A stretch of DNA of 5,901 nt. It comes from Actinomycetota bacterium. GTDB taxonomy: Bacteria; Actinomycetota; Actinomycetes; Nanopelagicales; Nanopelagicaceae. Positions 1 through 5,457 of this stretch are shown here, one piece after another. Within the stretch, counting starts at the first letter, position 1; each line of letters begins with the position of its first letter. The translations under genes and the position numbers were made by a program. The DNA lies in contig WLMD01000103.1 in assembly GCA_009700405.1 (NCBI GenBank), positions 1 through 5,901 on the forward strand, given 5' to 3'. The notes beneath the pieces are model-generated. The model ran no database searches. It was not told the origin of the DNA and worked only from the letters and a program-made list of their open reading frames with translations.

Positions 1-2
1 AA

Positions 3-1280
3 TCAATTCTTCCTTACGAGAGAGGCGATTGCGGCTTGCGGGACGTAGAGCCACACGGGTAAATGTCTTTGGGCATAAATAAATTCTCTAAACTCTTGTT
101 GAATTTGAAATAATCTTAAAAGCGCCCGATCGACAGTGAGAGACATCCCAGTTTGGTAGGCATGCAGGACATTATCTTGGGCATTCTCTATCCACTTTTC
201 TAAGTCCGCGGTTCGGGAGAAATCAGATCGTTTATCAACCACGCGTGCAACATGGTCTATAGATTGCAGAAGTGACGCTAAGTCTTGAATGAGAGGCTGA
301 TGCGTGGATAGGAGTTGCTGAGTGGCTACAGGATTTCCATCAAAATCTATGACCAAATATCTACCTTCTGAGGTTCTGAGGATTTGCCCTACGTGAAAAT
401 CTCCATGCGTCAAAGACAAATCCTGACTGCCGAGAGTCTTTAGATTATGGAATTCTGACCTAATCGTCGGTGCAAGATCACTGAGCAGGGTTCCCTCTTC
501 ACCAGGCAGGAGTGTTAGAGCGATTTCTAAATCTGAAAGAGCCGAGGAAATCCACCCTGACTGTGCAGCCAAATCAGATTTGTGGTGGGCATGAACCAAG
601 AAACCCTTATGCATTCGCGCAAGAATTTCACCAAGTTCAGAACCAAACTGCGTCGAATCTCCAATTGAACTCTCACTAGAGAGAAAAGATTGAGCTAGAT
701 CTACTGCCCACGTCCAGCCATCATCAGAACCTGGAATATAGGTAGTCATCAAGGCTAAAAGGTATTGGCTGCCTTCGTGAGTCCATTGAATTGTCGCAAG
801 CAATGAGGGCATATCTATAAACCCAGCGGCACTGAGCGCTTCAATCTTTGGAAGTGAGGTTAAGGAACTTTCGGAGATTTGTGAGAAATATTTGATGATT
901 ACTTCTTCGCCCACAACAACTGACTCTTCAGTTTGGTCTACTCCAATAGATCTTTCACCTGACTTTGCTCCCACGTACCGATTATTGATGGTGAAATTTC
1001 CGTTGGAACTTTCCGCATTGGGTAATTGCGAAAGTGCTTGAGATAGTCCATCGCCAGCAACTGCACGCCGAACGCCATCAACTGTGAAAACTAGTGGAAT
1101 GGAAAAAAGTGTTTCAGTATTATCTTTAATAATACATAAATAGAGGTCGCCGCCCACGTGCAAGGAGTCAAGCAATATAAGGGGAGCAGTGATTGAATAT
1201 GAGTGAGCGCCGGTACGCCTGGGCAATAGTGATGATGGATCAGCTTTGGCTAAAGCCTCGTCCCATTGCTTGTGCAGCAT
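3..1280 (-). CDS. Maltokinase-like sugar/small-molecule kinase (aminoglycoside phosphotransferase fold)
   Basis: Probably a cytoplasmic ATP-dependent kinase of the maltokinase (Mak/Pep2) branch of the APH fold; that family makes maltose 1-phosphate, and relatives phosphorylate glucosamine. In the 425-aa form, an N-terminal cap domain (to about 105) resembles Mak but lacks its usual RW-aromatic start. Next come DQTEESVV (115-122), a putative ATP-binding Lys130 and a DDGW motif (186-189). The catalytic loop is HGDFHVGQ (292-299) and the metal-binding motif DFDG (312-315). The C-terminus, around FIYAQRHLPVW (400-410), also matches Mak, so all core residues are present. The stop is TGA at 3-5, so the gene is complete. 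I chose ATG at 1280 because it sits one base after the glycosyltransferase stop (TAATATG), suggesting reinitiation. A TTG at 1328 with GGAG about 9 bases upstream gives a 441-aa alternative overlapping that gene by 47 bases. No glgE, treS or glgB is nearby, so the true substrate is unknown. Family call good; maltose specificity not supported. Confidence 0.8.
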   Translation of the reverse strand: MLHKQWDEALAKADPSSLLPRRTGAHSYSITAPLILLDSLHVGGDLYLCIIKDNTETLFSIPLVFTVDGVRRAVAGDGLSQALSQLPNAESSNGNFTINNRYVGAKSGERSIGVDQTEESVVVGEEVIIKYFSQISESSLTSLPKIEALSAAGFIDMPSLLATIQWTHEGSQYLLALMTTYIPGSDDGWTWAVDLAQSFLSSESSIGDSTQFGSELGEILARMHKGFLVHAHHKSDLAAQSGWISSALSDLEIALTLLPGEEGTLLSDLAPTIRSEFHNLKTLGSQDLSLTHGDFHVGQILRTSEGRYLVIDFDGNPVATQQLLSTHQPLIQDLASLLQSIDHVARVVDKRSDFSRTADLEKWIENAQDNVLHAYQTGMSLTVDRALLRLFQIQQEFREFIYAQRHLPVWLYVPQAAIASLVRKN

Positions 1281-1281
1281 A

Positions 1282-2601
1282 TTAAAGAGATTGTTGAGTT
1301 TCTCTGTACTTGCGCCCAACACTTTCAATCACATCTGCTCCAACTTTTACTCCACTATTTCCTTGGATGCGAGCCTTGGTTTCGCGGAGTAAATCCTGCA
1401 ATTTATGATCATTGAGCAATCGATCAATGGCATCGACCATTTCTGCATCGTCAAAGTCATATGTTGCCAGACGTACGCCGAAACCTGTCTCGTCGATTCG
1501 CTGCGCGTTGTCATATTGATCCCAGAAGAGCGGCAGAACAATCATTGGTTTACCAAAGTGCATAGATTCAACAACTGTGTTATTTCCACCGTGGGTGATT
1601 ACAAGGTCTACCTGCGGAATAATCTTTATCTGAGGTAAGAATTCTGCCCCGTACATATTTTCAGCCAACTCATATGAGGCGTGCTGCGGACCCTTGCTCA
1701 CAATAAAACGGTGCCGAGTCTTTCCAAGGATCGAAACAAGGCGACGCATGAGATCTACATCAGCGCTTCCGAGTGACCCCAGTGAAAGATAAATCAACGC
1801 GCTGCCTTCAGGGCGGTTCTTCATTGACTCTGGGAGTTCAAAGTCTCCGTCAGTATCGCGAACACTTGAATCCATTCGATGCCATGTCTGATCTAACGGG
1901 CGCTGATCCGTGTAATCAATTTCTTGAGGATAGACATAGAGGTTTGCTTGCTCTGATGTATGAATAAATTCCATATCAGGCAGCGGTGGCGCACCTTGCT
2001 CTATTACCCAAGCGTTAAAGGTTTCCCACATAGCGCGATGTGTGGTGCTGTATTTCTTTTTGAAGTCACCCCATTGGCTCTGATCATCACAAGGCAACCC
2101 TGAGAATGTGGGAGGAACGCCCTCACCTTTCATTTCGAGAGGATTGCACGAGACTATTCGTACGAAAGGGGCCCCTGAGGTGAGGAGAGCCGGGAAAGTT
2201 AATACATTATCTTCAACAATGACATCCGGTTTTACGCGAGCAATAATCTCTCGCAATTGAGGTTCGCAGTACATAGAACCATCGATAAGAGCCTGCCACG
2301 TCGGTTTAATGAAAGTTTCTAATTGATCAATTGTAGGTTTGCGAAATTCAGGGGATGTATCGCGGATAAAATCTTTCCAGAATTGCCCAGGATCTTGATC
2401 TCCAGAATCCGAAGGAGGGGCTAAGTCGACTAGGTCTTCCTCAAATCCAAATCCTGTCAACTTGCCTTTCCATGAAGCTTCAGCTGCAAAGACAACTCGA
2501 TGTCCGCGTTTAAGTAGTGCGCTACCTAGGCCAACACATTGATTGGTAGGACCGTATGCCGATTCGGGCATAAAGAGAATTGTTAATTTCTGAGCGCTCA
2601 T
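1282..2601 (-). CDS. UGT/MGT-type glycosyltransferase (GT1, GT-B fold)
   Basis: A 439-aa protein, the usual length for bacterial GT1 enzymes that move a sugar from a nucleotide-sugar to a small hydrophobic or natural-product acceptor in the cytoplasm. The N-terminal Rossmann domain starts with LTILFMPESAYGPTNQ (6-21) and RGHRVVF (32-38). The C-terminal nucleotide-sugar domain starts near ALIYLSLGS (268-276). It holds the UGT signature: IIPQ (327-330), VITHGGNNT (334-342), E345, a GKP turn (350-352) and the DQ pair (361-362) that normally contacts the sugar. Oddity: where most relatives have a GHxNP-type segment with the catalytic His, this one reads GPTNQ (17-21), placing Pro18 at the His position. 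I recall similar GPTN-type actinobacterial proteins, so this may be a subfamily trait. ATG at 2601 overlaps the regulator stop by four bases (ATGA) and has AAGGGAG five bases upstream. It is translationally coupled to both neighbours. Donor and acceptor are unknown. Confidence 0.85.
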   Translation of the reverse strand: MSAQKLTILFMPESAYGPTNQCVGLGSALLKRGHRVVFAAEASWKGKLTGFGFEEDLVDLAPPSDSGDQDPGQFWKDFIRDTSPEFRKPTIDQLETFIKPTWQALIDGSMYCEPQLREIIARVKPDVIVEDNVLTFPALLTSGAPFVRIVSCNPLEMKGEGVPPTFSGLPCDDQSQWGDFKKKYSTTHRAMWETFNAWVIEQGAPPLPDMEFIHTSEQANLYVYPQEIDYTDQRPLDQTWHRMDSSVRDTDGDFELPESMKNRPEGSALIYLSLGSLGSADVDLMRRLVSILGKTRHRFIVSKGPQHASYELAENMYGAEFLPQIKIIPQVDLVITHGGNNTVVESMHFGKPMIVLPLFWDQYDNAQRIDETGFGVRLATYDFDDAEMVDAIDRLLNDHKLQDLLRETKARIQGNSGVKVGADVIESVGRKYRETQQSL

Positions 2602-3215
2602 ACTGACTCCCTTTTATTGTCGAGGCTAAGTTTATGTCCCGTACCTAACCGTGCATATTCAAGTATGAGTTCGACTGCGACTTCATACGTCAGTGTTGGA
2701 TGGCCCGCCATAATTCGATATCCGTAAGCGTCTTCAAGCGCCACGAGATTTCGGCTTAAATCCAACGAAGAAGATTTGAGGCTGAAGACAGAAAGCGCAC
2801 TTCCCGTTTCCAAAATAGATTGATACAAGGTGACCTGTCGATCATAAAGGGCGGTCAGCAATATTGCATAGACAGTATGTCTTGGCGCTGCGCCGCCGAG
2901 TGCACATAAAAGCTTGACGCCATCATCGTTATCGTCGAAGGGAACGCCGCTTCGAATGGTACGGACAAGTCTTTCGGCTGGATCCTCAATACCTTCAATT
3001 GCGCGAAGACGTTCTTCATAAAAACGCTCTGAAACCGCGCGGGTTGCGTCAATGAGTAAATCTTGCAAATCTGGATAGTGATAGAGAATGGCTCCAGAAG
3101 TTAGGCCAGCTTTATCTGCAACCTGATTGAGGCGCACGGCAGTGCCATGCTCGGCCATCGCTCTTTGCGCTGCCAGCAGCAATCGATCGCGCCGTTCTTT
3201 GCTCGGACTTGCCAC
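2598..3215 (-). CDS. TetR/AcrR-family transcriptional regulator
   Basis: A one-component repressor-type regulator of about 205 aa, typical for TetR. The N-terminal three-helix DNA-binding domain is clear: SKERRDRLLLAAQRAMAEHG (5-24), then the helix-turn-helix LNQVADKAGLTSGAILYHY (29-47) and the family-typical LQDLL follow-on. The rest is the helical ligand/dimer domain, including a segment around LVALEDAYGYRI resembling BetI-type C-terminal domains (moderate call). The reading frame opens with TTG at 3230 (210 aa), but that codon has no Shine-Dalgarno. GTG at 3215 has GGAAAGGG five bases upstream, so I prefer it. It is the first gene of the leftward operon, overlaps the glycosyltransferase by ATGA, and faces the transporter operon. 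It is therefore the natural candidate to control its own operon, and perhaps the transporter, through inverted repeats in the shared upstream region. The ligand is unknown; an amine or a glycosylation/phosphorylation substrate is plausible. Confidence 0.9.
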   Translation of the reverse strand: MASPSKERRDRLLLAAQRAMAEHGTAVRLNQVADKAGLTSGAILYHYPDLQDLLIDATRAVSERFYEERLRAIEGIEDPAERLVRTIRSGVPFDDNDDGVKLLCALGGAAPRHTVYAILLTALYDRQVTLYQSILETGSALSVFSLKSSSLDLSRNLVALEDAYGYRIMAGHPTLTYEVAVELILEYARLGTGHKLSLDNKRESV

Positions 3216-3270
3216 GACCACCCTTTCCAACGCTTGCCATGCGGGATTTGCGCCTGGTCGCTTACGCTAC

Positions 3271-3285
3271 ATCACTGAAGGTGAT
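3271..3285. promoter_or_regulatory. Inverted repeat ATCAC-N5-GTGAT, candidate operator
   Basis: Perfect 5-base arms around a 5-base spacer give a 15-base palindrome about 55 bases upstream of the regulator start, a position suited to autoregulation. The arms are short enough that chance occurrence is quite possible. Confidence 0.25.
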
Positions 3286-3295
3286 TTTGGAAGAT

Positions 3296-3309
3296 TGAAT
3301 CGCAATTCA
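3296..3309. promoter_or_regulatory. Inverted repeat TGAAT-CGCA-ATTCA
   Basis: Perfect 5-base arms with a 4-base spacer. The right arm is part of the recurrent AATTCA half-site, so this may be a variant of the same element with different half-site spacing. Confidence 0.25.
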
Positions 3310-3334
3310 GAAATATTGAAAATACCTTGAATTT

Positions 3335-3350
3335 AAGGGAGATTTCCCTT
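3335..3350. promoter_or_regulatory. Inverted repeat AAGGGA-GATT-TCCCTT, candidate operator
   Basis: Perfect 6-base arms with a 4-base spacer make a 16-base palindrome near the middle of the divergent region, the classical size of a TetR-dimer site. It lies just upstream of the weak potD promoter candidate. It is not followed by a T-run, so it does not look like a terminator. Confidence 0.4.
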
Positions 3351-3377
3351 GCTAAAAACTGAATTTGGGGTCAGAAT
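3349..3377 (+). promoter_or_regulatory. Weak candidate promoter for the potD operon
   Basis: TTGCTA (3349-3354) and CAGAAT (3372-3377) are separated by 17 bases, each matching 4 of 6 consensus positions. Transcription would start near 3384, giving a leader of about 65 bases. The inverted repeat at 3360-3380 would lie over the spacer and -10, a sensible operator position. A competing pair with the same score is TTGAAT (3295-3300) and GAAAAT (3318-3323). Neither is strong. Confidence 0.25.
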
Positions 3378-3380
3378 TCA
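3360..3380. promoter_or_regulatory. Inverted repeat TGAATT-N9-AATTCA, candidate operator
   Basis: Perfect 6-base arms (3360-3365 and 3375-3380) with a 9-base spacer span 21 bases, within the size range of TetR-family operators. The same half-site occurs twice more upstream (3304-3309, 3328-3333), which favours a real protein-binding motif over chance. Which protein binds, and whether it represses one or both operons, is inference. Confidence 0.4.
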
Positions 3381-3438
3381 CCAAACCTCGAGTCAATAGG
3401 CCCGCAGGTAATTCCAGGTCTTTGGCTGGTCTAGATAC

Positions 3439-3444
3439 GGAGGA
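3439..3444 (+). promoter_or_regulatory. Strong ribosome binding site of potD
   Basis: GGAGGA, with the GGAGG core ending five bases before the ATG at 3449, is close to the full anti-16S complement. It is the strongest ribosome site in the window and fixes the potD start. It fits a binding protein needed in excess over its permeases, which have only weak sites. Confidence 0.85.
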
Positions 3445-3448
3445 ATAG

Positions 3449-4564
3449 ATGCACAGCGTTTTTAGTAATCGCGGAAGAAAGATCGTAATTAGTTCTATGG
3501 CTGCTGGCTTGCTCTTGCTTGTGAGCGCCTGTTCAAGTTCATCTGATGAAGCATCGGGCGCCCTTGACCCTAATGCTGATCTCACAAAGCAATCTTTGGT
3601 AGTTTCAAACTGGGCTGCGTACAACCCACCTGATTTGGCAGCTACCTTTGAAAAAGCTATCGGCGCAAAAATGACTATCACTAACCATGCTACTAATGAA
3701 GAAATCATGGCGAAGTTAACCTCCGGTGCTGATTCTGGAATTGACGTTGCATTTGTTTCTGGACAATACGCACAAGCACTTGCTGCCCAAGGACTTCTTG
3801 AGCCAATTGATACCGCGCTAATTCCAAATCTCAGTAACCTGTATCCAGAAGCATCAAAACTTGCTTATGACATCGGAAATAAATACTCGGTTCCTTACAC
3901 ATGGGGAACAACTGGAATTTGCTACCGTAAAGATCTAACCGGCTTTGATCCAACAAGTTGGAACGATCTTCTCAATCCTGCAGCAAACGTCAAAGGCAAG
4001 ACGACAATGCTTGCCACTGAGCGCTGGTTAATGCTTCCAGCCCAGAAACTACTTGGCATTTCTGCTAACTCAACAGATGAAGCAGAAATGGCAAAAGTTA
4101 AAGCGCAGCTCATCGCAACCAAGAAGACTCTTCTTGCCTACGATGACACCACTTTCTACACCCGTCTTGTTTCAGGCGAAGCTTCAATGGTTGAAGCCTG
4201 GGATGGTTGGTGCAACTACGGAATCACTGATAACAAGAACATTAAATTTGTGATTCCAAAAGAAGGTAGCGACCTCTGGGTTGACACCATGGTGATCTTG
4301 AAGACTTCAAAGAACAAAGAAGCAGCTCATGCATTTATTAACTACATCTTGGATCCAGCAGTTAATTCATGGGTAATCTCAAACGTTCTTTACAAGACTC
4401 CTGACAAGGCTGCAATGGAACTCACTGCGGCTAAATTAGGCGAGACTTATCCAAATATGTTGATGACACCTGCTGAACTGCTAAAGGGTGAAGGCTTGAA
4501 TGACCTAGGCACATCAGGTCCTATGTACACGAAAATCGCTACAGAGGTCACATCTTCTAAGTGA
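3449..4564 (+). CDS. potD: Polyamine-type ABC transporter substrate-binding lipoprotein (PotD-like)
   Basis: A 371-aa extracellular solute-binding protein that should capture a polyamine-like ligand and deliver it to the PotB/PotC permease. The N-terminus has a basic start (RGRK), a hydrophobic core and a lipobox LVSAC with lipidated Cys28, followed by a Ser-rich linker. The mature part aligns by eye with E. coli PotD: SNWAAYNPP (53-61, PotD NWTEYVPP), YSVPYTWGT (146-154), the region of W251 and WVDT (277-280). The aromatic and acidic residues equivalent to PotD Trp34, Tyr37, Trp229, Trp255 and Asp257 are W55, Y58, W251, W277 and D279. Others differ: the Thr35 equivalent is Ala, the SxY pair reads S104-G-Q106, and the Asp168/Glu171 segment is not clearly conserved. 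The ligand may therefore differ from spermidine. Cys158 and Cys255 are the only cysteines of the mature domain besides the lipid Cys. First gene of its operon; stop overlaps potB (GTGA). Confidence 0.88.
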   Translation: MHSVFSNRGRKIVISSMAAGLLLLVSACSSSSDEASGALDPNADLTKQSLVVSNWAAYNPPDLAATFEKAIGAKMTITNHATNEEIMAKLTSGADSGIDVAFVSGQYAQALAAQGLLEPIDTALIPNLSNLYPEASKLAYDIGNKYSVPYTWGTTGICYRKDLTGFDPTSWNDLLNPAANVKGKTTMLATERWLMLPAQKLLGISANSTDEAEMAKVKAQLIATKKTLLAYDDTTFYTRLVSGEASMVEAWDGWCNYGITDNKNIKFVIPKEGSDLWVDTMVILKTSKNKEAAHAFINYILDPAVNSWVISNVLYKTPDKAAMELTAAKLGETYPNMLMTPAELLKGEGLNDLGTSGPMYTKIATEVTSSK

Positions 4565-5457
4565 CTTTAACTATTCGCCCTCGAGTAAGTCGTGATTCTG
4601 AAAAGCGTCGCGACTTACTCGAGCGAATGGTTTTACAAGGCCCAGGCCTTCTCTTCATCATCATATTTATGGCTATACCGATTACCTTGGTGGCGATTTA
4701 CTCAATATTTCAGCGTGGAAGATTCGGCGGAATCGTCTATAACGCCACAACCGAAAATTTCACTCGCGCCTTTGACCCTGTCTATTTAGGAGTCTTGGTC
4801 GATTCAATCAAAATTGCGGGAATCACAACGGCCCTGGCGATTGTTATTGGGTATCCAACTGCATATGCGATTGCAAAGTTGCCTAAGAAATGGCGCTCCA
4901 TTGCCCTAGTGCTTGTTGTGATGCCATTTTGGACTAATTTTCTGATCCGAACCTATTCGTGGATCATGCTATTTAATCGCGAAGGACTTCTGAACCACGC
5001 ATTAATGAAATTCAATATTATTCACACGCCTCTGGATTTGTTGTACACCCAGAGCGCCGTAGTCGTTGGACTTTTATACGGATATTTACCGCTCATGATT
5101 TTGCCTCTCTACGCCTCCATCGAGAGGTTAGATCCTCAGCTCGGAGAAGCCGCAGCAAATCTTGGTGCCACAAAAGCACGCGCCTTTTTCTCTTTGACTC
5201 TCCCGCTAACCGCATCTGGACTCATCGCTGGTTCCATATTTGTTTTCATTCCTAGTTTGGGAAACTTCATAGTTCCCGAACTCCTCGGTGGTGGAAAAAC
5301 TGTAATGGTGGGCAACTTGATTAGGGATCAATTCCTTAAGGCTCGCGATTGGCCATTTGGATCCGTTCTTGCACTCTCAGTAATTCTGCTTGTCTTTATT
5401 TTCTTCCTGCTTCAAAGTTTGGTTGAAAAGAGATATTCGAGTGAAGTCAATGAGTAA
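4561..5457 (+). CDS. potB: Polyamine-type ABC transporter permease (PotB-like)
   Basis: A 298-aa inner-membrane permease of the binding-protein-dependent family, one half of the translocation pore with PotC. A basic cytoplasmic arm (1-26) precedes six hydrophobic segments near 29-49, 78-98, 112-135, 165-185, 213-237 and 265-285. The ATPase-docking EAA loop is clear: EAAANLGATKARAFFSLTLP (196-215). Several stretches match E. coli PotB closely: PFWTNFLIRTY (122-132), YLPLMILPLYASIERLD (175-191), and RDWPFG (262-267). The start is GTG, sharing GTGA with the potD stop; no good Shine-Dalgarno precedes it (only GAGG about 12 bases away), so it probably depends on coupling to potD translation. ATG at 4627 (Met23) is a weaker alternative. 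It would remove the basic arm and leave the large inverted repeat of 4573-4628 untranslated. The repeat is described separately. Confidence 0.92.
   Translation: MTLTIRPRVSRDSEKRRDLLERMVLQGPGLLFIIIFMAIPITLVAIYSIFQRGRFGGIVYNATTENFTRAFDPVYLGVLVDSIKIAGITTALAIVIGYPTAYAIAKLPKKWRSIALVLVVMPFWTNFLIRTYSWIMLFNREGLLNHALMKFNIIHTPLDLLYTQSAVVVGLLYGYLPLMILPLYASIERLDPQLGEAAANLGATKARAFFSLTLPLTASGLIAGSIFVFIPSLGNFIVPELLGGGKTVMVGNLIRDQFLKARDWPFGSVLALSVILLVFIFFLLQSLVEKRYSSEVNE
4573..4628 (+). repeat. Long inverted repeat / predicted mRNA hairpin at the 5' end of potB
   Basis: A perfect 13-base arm CTCGAGTAAGTCG (4580-4592) is matched by its exact complement CGACTTACTCGAG (4611-4623) with 18 bases between. The stem can grow inward by four more RNA pairs, two of them G-U. 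It can grow outward by ATTCG (4573-4577) against CGAAT (4624-4628) across a two-base CC bulge, giving about 22 paired positions. TTTT begins two bases after the outer stem (4631-4634), a weak terminator-like tail. It lies in codons 5-23 of potB, just after the potD stop. By my rough count, 13-base perfect arms at any loop of up to 30 bases are expected about 0.003 times in a window this size. Possible roles are protecting the potD mRNA 3' end, attenuating transcription, slowing potB translation, or forming a protein-binding DNA site. Confidence 0.75.

Larger units (their letters stand above)
3216..3448. promoter_or_regulatory. Divergent control region between the tetR-type gene and potD
   Basis: The only non-coding stretch in the window, about 230 bases, must hold the promoters of both operons. 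It contains at least four short perfect inverted repeats (3271-3285, 3296-3309, 3335-3350, 3360-3380) and an imperfect 14-base palindrome at 3257-3270 (5 of 7 pairs match). There are four copies of TGAATT or its complement AATTCA, at 3304-3309, 3328-3333, 3360-3365 and 3375-3380. I see no small ORF with a convincing ribosome site, no recognisable riboswitch and no terminator. For the leftward promoter, the best pair (minus-strand TTCCAA and TAGCGT, near 3287-3292 and 3264-3269) is too weak to call. Confidence 0.7.

Noticed and set aside
1118..1134. Inverted repeat TATTAT-N5-ATAATA inside the kinase gene.
   Set aside because: Pure A/T arms, weak pairing, mid-gene and explained by coding; no regulatory position.
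3..1328. Reading the kinase as a true maltokinase of the GlgE pathway, or as an aminoglycoside resistance enzyme.
   Set aside because: No pathway partners are in the window and the cap domain diverges. The closest motif match is to Mak, not to APH resistance enzymes, so neither specific function is supported.
3127..3330. Plus-strand open frames opposite the TetR gene and opposite the glycosyltransferase (for example 1405-1638).
   Set aside because: These are antisense shadows with no ribosome site and no recognisable protein features; the opposite-strand genes are clear family members.
3386..3393. Octamer CCTCGAGT upstream of potD repeated at 4579-4586 in the potB hairpin arm.
   Set aside because: It contains the palindrome CTCGAG, and only eight bases are shared; neighbouring bases diverge, so a shared binding site cannot be argued.
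3381..3429. Possible leader stem CCAAA...TTTGG and CCAG...CTGG before the potD ribosome site, as a riboswitch or attenuator.
   Set aside because: Arms are short with long loops and bulges, no known riboswitch consensus is visible, and there is no terminator or anti-terminator alternation.
4173..4200. Inverted repeat GCTTCAA-TGG-TTGAAGC within potD, extendable across a bulge to CAGGC/GCCTG.
   Set aside because: Seven-base arms with a three-base loop are expected by chance at about this frequency in 5.9 kb, and the codons encode a conserved stretch (GEASMVEAW) that explains the sequence.
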